A stretch of 64,000 nt of DNA from Pycnopodia helianthoides (taxonomy: Eukaryota; Echinodermata; Asteroidea; Forcipulatida; Asteriidae): assembly GCA_032158295.1 (NCBI GenBank), contig CM063261.1:2046001-2110000 (forward strand), written 5' to 3'. Made by a program: the position numbers and the translations under genes. Positions 1-9,967 of the stretch are shown piece after piece. Under the pieces are notes generated by a model. That model ran no database searches and had not been told where the DNA came from. It saw only the letters and a list, made by a program, of their open reading frames with translations. Position 1 is the stretch's first letter, and each line of letters begins with the position of its first letter.

Positions 1-41
1 ATTATTGAAAGTCACACACAGAAAAATGAAAAATACTTTTA

Positions 42-184
42 AGTATCGGCCGTATCCGAATTGGCGCCTACAGCTATGGCTACGACTGTTGATGTGGGTG
101 TTGCTAAGGACATGCTATACTTCAACGCATGATGAGCTAGCCGTAGCCATAGCTGTAGCCGCCAATTCGGACACGGCCATACTC
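42..184. mobile_element. foldback MITE, family B (GGCCGTGTCCGAATT)
   Basis: Left arm 48-84 and right arm 142-178 are inverted copies of about 37 bp with few mismatches. Outer ends read AGTAT and ATACT. The middle has no coding potential. Related copies lie near 38755 and 41935. Confidence 0.8.
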
Positions 185-2367
185 AATAAGTGTAAGTACT
201 AGGAGCAAACCCGGTTTAAAAATTGCACACTTAAAATAAATAGTTTAAACCTCTATGATAATACTGATCTATTTTCTATAAAAAAAGATATACATAAATA
301 CCATAAATATCTTTCTACATGTTATAAATACTACATTGTTATAGTTAGGTGATAAAACTGTCGAAATAGTCTTACAATACTCTATAATTTATAGACGGTA
401 GAAGTTGCAACTTCGTCCGTTCCTATGACAAACCTTTGGATTATTTCCTATGAGATTTAAGGTAGAGAAAAGGCACAGAATCCGTGAGAAAAACCCAAGT
501 TCTTCGAGGGAAGGTACAAGATAATACCGAGTGACGCCAAATCACTTCATGAAGAGCTCCTTCAACAAATTTTAATCATAAAAATAGTTTTTTCACTTTT
601 GAATTTTAGAATGGAAGACTTTCTACAATAAAATTGTCAATAAAGTTGCCTCAACTGCGAAAAAACAAAATCAGAAATAAATTTAAAGTCTTCTTTGAAA
701 AATATCGATGGGCAATTAGAAGACTTTTGAGTATGACCTTTCAAGAGGTCACATGACAAAAGGTCACATGGCCTGTCACTGACAGGCTACCAGCTGGCAT
801 TGTATTTAACTCAAGGGTAAGCTATGGATACCACTTTGCAAAAAACAAAATGGCCGCTGCAGCGATTTCCTGTATCAATGGTGGCGCATTGTCTGCTCTA
901 TGTAAACCAGTTTACTACATGAATGTCACGCACACTTTGATCCCAATGGGGGCGGTATACTGTTGAATTTTGGCATGAATTCAAATTCTGGGTTTCAAGA
1001 ATTGTCAGAAAAAAACCCAAACAAAATTTCCCCTTTTTTCAGCATCTGGTGGACTCCACTCAAAATCAAACACAATTTAAACAGATGTACAATAAAAATT
1101 ATTTTGAATTCCGACAAAGTTCAGTAAATTTTTCCTTTTTTTTAAATAAAAAATGTAAGAAGAATACATTATGGAAATATGGCAACAATTTGGGCAATTT
1201 CTGTCTTGGCAAGATTATACACTGACTGAGCATAAAAAATACAATCTGAACACAAATAATTCAAAGACAACTTACGTTTTGTCACAGTAGCACCATACAA
1301 CACACACGATCCACTACAAACACGTAACGTCTATTTTCAGAAAAATTAATTTTTGGGGGTGTGAAATCCGATCCGATTAAAAAAAATAAATAATTTGGAC
1401 CGAGACTGAGTTCTATCATCAGACGATGTAGAAATCAGACTGGGCACAGTTCCTAAGTCAGTCGACCATCACCGTGCAACAGACATTCCTCTCTGACTTC
1501 TGGCATTTTCCAAACTCTCCGCACATGCGTAGTACCGATTAAGTATCACCGGCGACCCGGTATGTGAGATAGCCAGCTTGTCATCTTAATGGATGAACGA
1601 TCAATTTAAATGTTGTTTGGGACTGCCAGGACATCTATGGAGAGTCCTTTTCTTGGTTTAAAGATCTATTGCTCTGACTTCTAAAAAAATTCACCTGAAC
1701 TTATTTTCACATCGTCTAACACATCTCTACATTTGATGGTAGAAGTTGATTGACAGCCGATGAAAAGCTTTTGGGTAATTGCAGGATTATTTCTGTTACA
1801 TTTCAAGCAGTTAAGTTAGTCTCTTTTGGCTCCTAAATATGTAAAGACATTAACTTTTAAACTATATTCTCAGTTCCTTTTGCGATTGTATATGAAACAG
1901 CCTTTGCGATCGATATAAATGATAATGAAATCAAATAAGTTGCAATGTTGCAGATAACTCTGTTTTCTTACTCTTCAAATGTTTTTTCCCGGTTTTTAAG
2001 TAAATCAAGTCTCGGGTGATCAACAAAATTGACTGAAGAGTTACAAATAATTAGCACTTACCCCCCTGTCAACAAACGTTAGAATTGCTACAAAACATTC
2101 TTAATCATGCTTCAGTGAAAGATTATTTGGAAAATCCGGAACATATGCTAGACAAATGCTGCCTCTGATCAAATTTGGGTCACTTATTTCAAATATTTAG
2201 AGATTTACGCTATCGTGCCAATGTTCGACGGCCCAAATCCAGACTAGAAGACAAGTTCTGATTGAGACCTGGTGTTGGAAACCATCAACTGATGTCTTGA
2301 CCAAATTTGATAAACGATCCTCATTTGTTTTTATCTCTTCTTGAGAAAACGCCTATGATTTTACATC

Positions 2368-2738
2368 TTAAAGGGGCACATCGCCTTCAAATCTCTCAAG
2401 ATGTTGCTGTTTGGACTTCCTCCTTATCCATTATAAGAGTTGCCCATGCACTAAACACTTACACTGTGTTGTAATCAGTGAGTAGTGATAAACATACATA
2501 AGTTTGCCTCTTGAATTACAACCAGCGGAACATACTGTCCGCCATTTTGTTGAGTCCAAAATTGTGTTCTACAAATTAGCGGACCGTGTACTGTCATGAA
2601 ATTACACAAATACCATACAATTTCAAGGGATATTTATGTGAATCATTATATTCTACTTATAAATATCTTTCCAGTTACTAATTCATTTCATAACAAATGC
2701 TATTTATAGCCGAATCCGAAGGCAATGTGCCCCTTTAA
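2368..2738. mobile_element. TTAA-ended MITE (TTAAAGGGGCACAT)
   Basis: The left end TTAAAGGGGCACATCGCCTT is repeated inverted at 2718-2738, ending in CCCCTTTAA. The 371-bp interior has no ORF. The TTAA at both ends may be a target duplication, as for piggyBac-type elements. Confidence 0.75.
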
Positions 2739-4019
2739 AGTAATATACTTAGGTTTAAAAAAAAGAAAGCAAAAATCGTAAAGTCCCTTTAAAAACTAAC
2801 AACGCTAGAGCACAGCTGGCAGTATTAACTCAACCTTCATGGGAATTTCCTTTGAAATAAAAGGGAACAGGAAAAGTCATTCGTGATGCAAAAAATTACA
2901 GGGAACCAGCCAAGCGAAAGGACTAACTAAACAGATATTTGGCTGGTAACATGTTTGAAATAACAACCTCTTAACATTGACTTTCTCAAAAGCGTGAGAT
3001 GAATACTCAGATAAATACTTTAATCTTTTGAAGATAAATTTTACACAATTGAAATTTTGCCCGTCATCGTATCCGTACCGCCCCTTTAAGCTAACTGCAA
3101 CTGTCAAACATGAATTCCTTGAATAGTTTCTGAGCCATGGTCTTTCAGATCTTTCGTTATTCCTTTTGAACTTGGAGTAAAGTGGGAAAGCTTGACCATG
3201 GAAAGTATATGCCTCATGTTTCTATCGCATTTTACTCTCACAGAGACAGAGAATCATCTTCAGAATCTGAGATTTATAATATTTTGACGACTCTAGTCCC
3301 TCAAAAGTTCAGGGTTCGCTCAAAATTTCAATGAATATAATTACTCAGTCAGTTTCCCTTCTGGCTTGTTAATTGAATACTATTGCCACAAAATTTGATT
3401 TTAAAGGCAGGGTCATAGATTGGTAAATACTCCAACAAATGAATGGCCGTACAAACTTACTTGGTAAGAAGCACTGCAGCTGTTGATAGTATTTAAACTA
3501 TTTTCAGAAAGGATTCCATTCTGAGTAAAATTATGGTTTGGATAATCTGAGAAAACGATTTCTGAGGGTTGTCTGCGACTGCTGCGGCCAGAGATGCGGT
3601 TGGCACAAATGATATTGTATGCCTAATTATCTTTGTCTTGTACCCAAACCTCTTTCATCTACAACAATAATACATACATACATCTCAAGGCTAGTATACT
3701 AAGGCACTTCAAGGTTTTTTGTGACTAATTTGTCACCTGACTATTCTGAATACATAGAGTTATTGCATAGTTTTGATAAATATCCTGTAATAAATAAATC
3801 ACAGCAGTACTTTTCAATGGTTTAGAGTGACCTTGACTTGGAAAAACTTTGTGGCCAATCAGCAGCTCTTTCGCATAGATATACTCATTTTGCTGACTCT
3901 TGGTTGATTTGATTGGCTCCTTTGGTGTTGCCCTCTTGTGATTGGGCAGAAAGGCCCCTGAATCAGCATTACAATTAAAGCCAGTGGCAACTGTTTTGCA
4001 TAAGCTCCCTCTTTTGGCT

Positions 4020-4021
<2 letters not shown>

Positions 4022-4052
<31 letters not shown>
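4022..4052. repeat. (TC)n microsatellite
   Basis: About 15 uninterrupted TC units. On the minus strand it encodes the RERERE run of a spurious open frame. Confidence 0.95.
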
Positions 4053-4053
<1 letters not shown>

Positions 4054-4597
4054 TCTGATTGGTTGCTTTGGGCTCCAGCTTGTTGCTGATTGGATGAAGG
4101 GGGCCCTGAACCAGCACAGACAGCTTTACCAATTCCTGCCGATAGAAGGCAGAAGGGGAGAGAGTCAGCACAAAGAGTGAAGTTTTTTCTTTTTTAATAC
4201 ATCTTTTTATTCCCAGGTCTGAGTCAAAGATCTTCAAGGTATCTGCAGCAGTCATATCATGCACCCTCTAACCCCACCCCACCCCAAAAAGGGGCTTGTA
4301 AAACCGACAATTATCTTTAATTTACAAGAGTGCATCTCAAAAATTGCTTCTACAATTAATGCACAACCAAAAAGGTGGATCCATTTCACACACAGATCTT
4401 CCTTTTTAAGGCACTGTGGGTCAAGAAAAAACTTTTAAAAGTGTCTCCTGGTCTGTCACTTGAGTTTTCCTAAATTAAAACTCACAAGAAATCTTGGGAA
4501 AAACAATATTTTTTTGAACTAAATTACAAAAAGGTATGTGCCCTCTAATAACAGAATGAAATTTTCTTTTAGAAATAAAACATTTGACAGACTGCCA

Positions 4598-4790
4598 GGG
4601 CCCAATTTCATAAAGCTGTTAAGCAGAAAATGCTGCTTAGTAAATTTCTTGCTAAGCAAAAACGGAACAGGGAACCAGTAGCAACAAGGTAAACTTTATG
4701 GAGCATTGGCTGGCAACCTATTTCTGCAAAGCAGTATCTTTCCGAGCTTAGTAAGTTGTTGTGCTTACATGCTTTATGAAATTGAGCCCG
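4598..4790. mobile_element. foldback MITE, family A (GGGCCCAATTTCAT)
   Basis: The left end GGGCCCAATTTCATAAAGCT is matched inverted by TTATGAAATTGAGCCC at the right. The 190-bp middle has the GCTTAGCA-type steps typical of the family and no ORF. At least five relatives occur in this window. Confidence 0.8.
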
Positions 4791-5089
4791 AATTTGTTAA
4801 ATACATGAATCTTTGTACTTGAAAGGAAATTGTCCTAAAAAAAAACAACTTTTTGTCTGTCTTGGTAGAAGCATGCAAGGTAAATTATTTGAGCTGAGTC
4901 TACTTCATTTAAATGCCACATCAGAATGCAAATGAAATACCTCTGGAGTCAAACACAGTTAAGTTACTTGAATGTCAAACCGGCTACGTGTATCTCTACG
5001 CTCCACACAGATTATAAAATGTCACAAAAATGGGTTGGGGAAGTTGAAAAAAAGGGTTGCCAAAGGAAGTGGCCAAAGCAAGGTTTCAT

Positions 5090-5255
5090 CCAGGATTTGG
5101 TAAAAGGGTGTCCAAATTTGCTGGAAATTTAAAAACTGGGATGTCCAAATTGTTCCCTAACAATATATCTATGTGTAAATGACAGATAAAACAGGGTGTC
5201 CAAATTTAAAACAGGGTGTCCAAAAGACACCCAGACACCCCTCTGGCTAAGTAAC
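5090..5255. repeat. dispersed repeat with GGGTGTCCAAATTT motifs
   Basis: Several GTGTCCAAATTT motifs end in GACACCCAGACACCCCTCTGG. An inverted, diverged copy lies at about 31500-31690. Confidence 0.65.
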
Positions 5256-6112
5256 ACTATAGGTCAAAGGGCGGGTCAAAGGGCAATACAAAGACGCTTT
5301 TCATGTTGGAATTAGCCTCTTGCCAGAGCTGTATGATCTTTGTAAACAAAATTGGAAAGAGCGATGGAACAGGTTAAAAAGTTCACCAGCGTACTGTACA
5401 AACTCAATCAAAACTCAATTTTTTGCATTTATACTATAGGTTTCTTTTTGGGTGGTAGCAGTTTGCAACAGCTAATTCTATTTTCAATGTTGAGATATGC
5501 TATACATTATATGCCCTAATTAGGTGCTACTCCAAAGCTCTTACTCTCAACTATTTCATGAGTAAATAAACCCAGTTTGGAGTTTTGGACCAGAAGTTTT
5601 TTAGCATGGAGTGTCACATTTTTGTTTAACCGTTTTTTTTAATCATGTACTTTACCTTTAACTTCAAAAATTGCTTGTATATATTTTTTTTAATAGACTG
5701 GGTCTGCCTTGTAATGTATAGTGACCCAGACTTAATTCAAGGTCCTGTAAAAACATTACGGGGATTTACACTCCCGATGATGAAGGAATAGCAGGAGATA
5801 TTTTTATGTTGTGATTCATCTTTGACATATGTACAGCAAGACATTCCCCAACCAACAAGGCTGAGGAGGTCATTGAAAGATTAGACTTAAAGGGGAAAAA
5901 TTTGTCTTCACCTTTCATCTTAAATTGTCTTGTTTTTTTTACAAGAATATATTGCAGTCTATATCATTCTAGGTAAACTCTACAGAATTGAATGTTCGAA
6001 GAAACTCTGAAGAATAAAATACAGACAATTCTACCTCCATGGACACACAAGGCTCAGAGGTCATTCAAAATTAGATTAAAGGGGGAAAACATTCTATATC
6101 GTTACACAAAGT

Positions 6113-6270
6113 TGCATTAAAGCATGCTGACAACGTTGGTAGTTGTCAAAGACCAGTATCCGCACTGAGTGTGAACCAACATTTACATGAAATAACAAAC
6201 CTGTGAAAGTTTAAGCTTAATTGGTCATCGGAGTCACAACAAAATAGTGAAAAAATAAATCTTAATATGT
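6113..6270 (+). repeat. fragment of TTAAAG-type dispersed element, family D
   Basis: Contains GTCAAAGACCAGTATCC and AACAAACCTGTGAAAG plus AATTGGTCATCGGAGT. The same ordered blocks recur at 21225-21400 and 53575-53900 and, inverted, at 18690-18922. Confidence 0.6.
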
Positions 6271-6517
6271 TTCCAAATATCAGGTTTTGGACTTGCAAGA
6301 ACAAATTGAGTTGTTTTGCTCATTTCTCACTAACTGTAGCATTTCGGGCACAAATATTTCAAGGGAAGTTTTCCACCATGACCATCTTTATATAATTATA
6401 AAACTTGCTTATTTGTCCGTCAAATGTTTCAAATAAGTAACATTTTTTTCATCTTCACTGACACTTTTCTCAAACAACAAACACAACTTTCTTATTGCAA
6501 ATAGAAGAGGAACTTTG

Positions 6518-6790
6518 ATTTATTTATTTTGTTTATTTTTATTTAGTCTGGTGTGCAGCTGAGGATTCTCAGAAAAGCGAGCTTTATCACTATACTAGCC
6601 AAGAACCCAATGCAGAGAAGACCAGGAAGGAAGTTTCAGTTTTAGATGTGGGAGGAAAACCCCAGAGAATTATTCCAGGGAAAACTCATGCAACCAGGTA
6701 GGGACTGAAAACCAAATCCACACAGCAGGATTCGAATCGAGGTCCTAGAGGTGGAAGGAAAGAAACCACTACGCCGACCAAACCTTGCCC
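6518..6790 (-). mobile_element. tRNA-derived SINE
   Basis: Read on the minus strand it starts with an A-box-like TCGGCGTAGTGG, then a B box GATTCGAATCC about 30 bases later. A body rich in TTTTCC follows, ending in an A-rich tail (AAATAAACAAAATAAATAAA). The promoter boxes look intact, the anticodon arm does not fold as a tRNA, and the tail marks a retroposon. Confidence 0.7.
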
Positions 6791-6871
6791 CACAAAGTTT
6801 AAGTGTTCCATGGTATTCACAAAAACTAAAAACAAGAAAATCAGCAAAAATGCTGAGAAGTTGCAAGCCTA

Positions 6872-6986
6872 AGCCCAATTTCATGGCAGCGCTTACCATG
6901 ACAGTCTGCAGCTAAGGTGCTCCTTAATAGCTTACTTCTATGGTAAGCCCATAATTCAGGGGCAAGCAGCGGCTTGACATTGGGCC
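6872..6986. mobile_element. short family A foldback copy
   Basis: Starts GCCCAATTTCATGGCAGC and ends with GACATTGGGCCC. It is shorter than other copies (115 bp), and its right end lies 8 bp from the next copy. Confidence 0.65.
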
Positions 6987-6993
6987 CTGATCT

Positions 6994-7194
6994 GGGCCCA
7001 ATTTCAAAGAGCTGCCTAAACAAACAAAAAGTAGCTAAGCTCAAACCAACTTCCTTTACCAGATAACAGTTACCAGCCAAAACACCACGTCAAATGTGCA
7101 ATCTTTGAGTGGTATCCTGCTCATTTATTTGTTTTCTTCGCATAAAATTATTAAGCAATGATTTCTGCTGAAACAGCACCATGAAATTGGGCCC
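6994..7194. mobile_element. family A foldback MITE
   Basis: GGGCCCAATTTCAAAGAGCT at the left and CACCATGAAATTGGGCCC at the right form terminal inverted repeats of a 201-bp element. Confidence 0.8.
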
Positions 7195-7756
7195 AGAGGG
7201 TAAGGGTGCCTGTCAACAACTTTTACATTCAAGTAATCATCTGAGAAACTACAGAGAAATCAGATTGTGACCACGACTGAACTGACTCTTCATGGACAAA
7301 AAAAAAGTCAAGACGACAGAAAGACAGCAGAGAGTTGTACACCAAGTAAAAGGTCGAACAACTTCAAGATAACTCAGAAGAAGTTTCCAGAAGAGCGACA
7401 GACTACATACCCTCCTGTCCCTGATCTCTGGCAGAAGGAACCGGTCCCTTGGCAAGAGACTCTTACAGCCTCTTGCGCTCTCTTCTCATCGAGGTGACTG
7501 AGATTTGCTGAGATCCTCTGTCGACAACAATTAGCCCCACACTGGGAGGATGTTTTCAACAACTGACAAATTCCTCCTCCTCCCGCAATCTAAAAACGAC
7601 CTCTAAATTTACTCCTCTAAACTTGATTTTCTCTTTTTTACGGCCAAGGTCTGTAGTTGACAATTTCTCTCGCTGCGTGATAACCCGGCTGGGTTTGTAA
7701 TGTGGTTACGTTATCGATGGTTAGCGTGAACTGATTGTGATACATACTTGTCGGTG

Positions 7757-8294
7757 GCAGGGAACCAACTGTCTGAGCTGGCAATCGAGTTACCTTTTGA
7801 ACTGTCATACTTGTCTAGCGACTCTGAGTTGCAGTGAACCATTTGATTAGCCAATCAGAGCTCTTCTCTTAAGAGCCTTCAGTCTGATTCTAATTTTCAT
7901 TTCTGTTCACTGACCTCGTTAAAATGTTTGTTGGGCTATTTTTAACATTTTCTCCTTTTAAAAAAAAGGAAAAAAAGAAAGAGAATGCCATCTTTTTTTG
8001 ACTGCCGAGAACAACCTATGTCTGAGCTGGTAATCTGGAGTATTAATATAAAAAAATATGCAGCAAACAGTCAATGCCGTATCTCTTGGTTGTAACTTGT
8101 AGGGTACCAGCTGTCTAAGCTGGTAATTTATAAACCCTGATATGCACAGCAGAATGAACACAATCTGTTAAAGACTGCAGGGAACTAACTGTGACTGAGC
8201 TGGCAATCCGTTGTATTAATCTTTGAAATAAAGCAGCTAAACTCTTAAGTGATCTCTTCTTGCTTCTAGGGAGCCAGTTGTCAGAGCTGGTGAA
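7757..8294. repeat. array of five GGAACCA-N-GAGCTGG units
   Basis: Five diverged copies of a 28-31 bp core near 7757, 8004, 8098, 8177 and 8268, with consensus GGGAACCAGCTGTCTGAGCTGG. The last three intervals are 94, 79 and 91 bp. Spacers share GTATTAAT and CAGCAAAC/CAGCTAAAC blocks, so the true unit is about 85-90 bp and decayed. Each core can fold as a small hairpin (ACCAGCT with AGCTGGT). Confidence 0.7.
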
Positions 8295-8424
8295 CTTTGA
8301 CCCCTACAACACATCAGGTGGACCTCTCTCTCTCAGGATGTTTGTTACAACAATGATTTTTCAATCAAAGACAGTTATGGAGACAAGCCACCCAAAAGTG
8401 TTTGGGGTTCTTCACCAATAAGGT

Positions 8425-8490
8425 TCAGCAAAACACATCTTGAGCGCTTTGAGACGCCTTCGGGTGTGATAAAGCGCTAGAACTGCGTAT
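8425..8490 (+). repeat. SINE 3'-end fragment
   Basis: TTGAGCGCTTTGAGACGCCT then GATAAAGCGCTAGAACTGCG and a TATTGTTATTAT tail. This is the kind of 3' end shared by many metazoan SINEs and their partner LINEs. Confidence 0.5.
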
Positions 8491-8739
8491 TGTTATTATC
8501 TTTAACTTGTTACAGAATGCAAAGTCTGTTTCATCCATTGAGTACACATTGTACCACATCCACAATCAACACAAGCAGGTTTCGAACTGCTCATGTGTTA
8601 AGTAATAACCAGCGATGCGACCAGGATTCGAACCAACACTCTGAATTCCTGACGATTCCAAATAGTAGTCAGGATTGTCCAAAACTATTTCAAGACGGAA
8701 GGGGGGGGGAACAAAAGTATTGCATCAAAGTTGGTTCCA

Positions 8740-8830
8740 ACCACAGCTCACTTGAGCTGGATTCGAACCCCAAACTTAATGCCTTTGAAGCTGTATGGAC
8801 TAGATAACTCAACCACCACAATATCAAGAT
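8740..8830 (-). repeat. tRNA-like relic
   Basis: The minus strand has GGTTGAGTTATCTAGTCC and a B box GGGTTCGAATCC, but no complete cloverleaf. It is probably a SINE head or tRNA pseudogene. Confidence 0.35.
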
Positions 8831-9890
8831 AGAATGCAAGGGTACAACAATATGCAAATTAAGCTGAGTAAGTAAAGACAAAAATTAAAGTTTCAAATCA
8901 GAATTAGCAGCAAGACTAACAGCTGACTTCATTAAACAGTTTTAAACAACAGAGCAGCCATCTTTGTCTAGTTCCCGCCATCGGCAATGAGATACTGTAC
9001 TGTTTCATCGCATGACTGGAATCAGACTATTTTTCAGACGTGACATTGTGGAGCAAGTTCGAGTGCGCATATTTAATTGACCTGTGGTTGACCACTGACT
9101 AGCAACGAACATGCGCAGTGACGTACTCACTCAAACAACTCGTTTGGAAGTCTAGTCAACCATTGTTACGGTTTTCAACACTACCATTGCCTTCCAACAT
9201 TTTCGCTATAGTGTCACTGGTCCCCTTCTGCACTTTACATGGGTTAGCATGAAACAAGGCTATTGGAACCAGGGAAGAAACCATGGTCCTGAGGCCGGTT
9301 CCACATGGTTGACCACAGTAGTCAACCAATGGTCAGCCAGCCCGGGTTCGATCTAAAATAGTCGACCTTTAGTTAACCATGGTGCGCATTCGACCTTGCT
9401 CGTTGGTTATTGATGATTTTTTGGCTGGAGACGAAAGACACAACCAGAGGAACCTTTTCAAAATCTTGAATAGATATGGCTCAATCTTCAGAAGAAGGTC
9501 CCCCTTTTTCAATGTTGTGGCTTCAGGCTGGAAGCACAAAGTTTAAAAAATCATCAACGACATTTGTGCTGTTGGTTGCTTGAAAAAGTCACTTAGTTCT
9601 TACAAACTCTCGGCTGATTTATTTGGCCAGTTCATGGTAACAGATTTTACAGAAATGTTTGTAAAGAGAGAAATTGGCTGTTGCCAGCTTGGTGTTTACG
9701 CCCCCTCCAAGAAACTGTATCAATTCCACAGCCTTCACATTCATTCTTACATTCAAATGAATGCAACCAAACTGAGGCTGTGGGAAGAATAGTCTGGTGC
9801 CATTGGGCACAAGTATCCATTAATGTGCCGGAGACGGGGAACAAGACAAAGATGGCTGCACTTTATTTTTATGAAATGAAGGAATCTGTC

Positions 9891-9967
9891 TTACCCAGAT
9901 GATGCATCCACACGGGCTTGCTTCTCGCAGTTGTGGCAGTACTCTTTCCCTTGAACGGTGAAGAAAC
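9891..9967 (-). CDS. PDLIM: PDZ-LIM exon 8: LIM end and C-terminus
   Basis: After acceptor CACCCCAG the exon gives [20 protein letters not shown] and then DASSG, followed in frame by TAA at 9891-9893. This supplies the last C-x2-C, 17 residues after the previous cysteine as LIM requires. GGGTAAGA at the end is also a consensus donor (exon end 9895), so a further short exon to the left cannot be excluded. Vertebrate relatives carry about 13 more residues here. Confidence 0.82.

Larger units (their letters stand above)
1..9890. other. repeat-rich region without recognised gene
   Basis: AT-rich, with only short open frames and no splice-supported exons that I recognise. It holds four kinds of repeat listed separately (foldback MITEs, a tRNA-derived SINE, the GAGCTGG array, a TC microsatellite). 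The right end may be the 3' UTR of the PDZ-LIM gene, which is transcribed leftward. A 179-codon minus frame at 3725-4264 runs through the TC/AG microsatellite and has no recognisable domain. Confidence 0.6.

Noticed and set aside
3725..4264. A 179-codon minus-strand ORF
   Set aside because: It is interrupted by a TC/AG microsatellite, has no known domain, and composition matches the flanks.
7757..8294. CRISPR-like spaced direct repeats
   Set aside because: Repeats are diverged, spacers share sequence, intervals vary, and the DNA is eukaryotic.
8740..8830. A functional tRNA gene
   Set aside because: It has a B box, but the arms do not form a cloverleaf.
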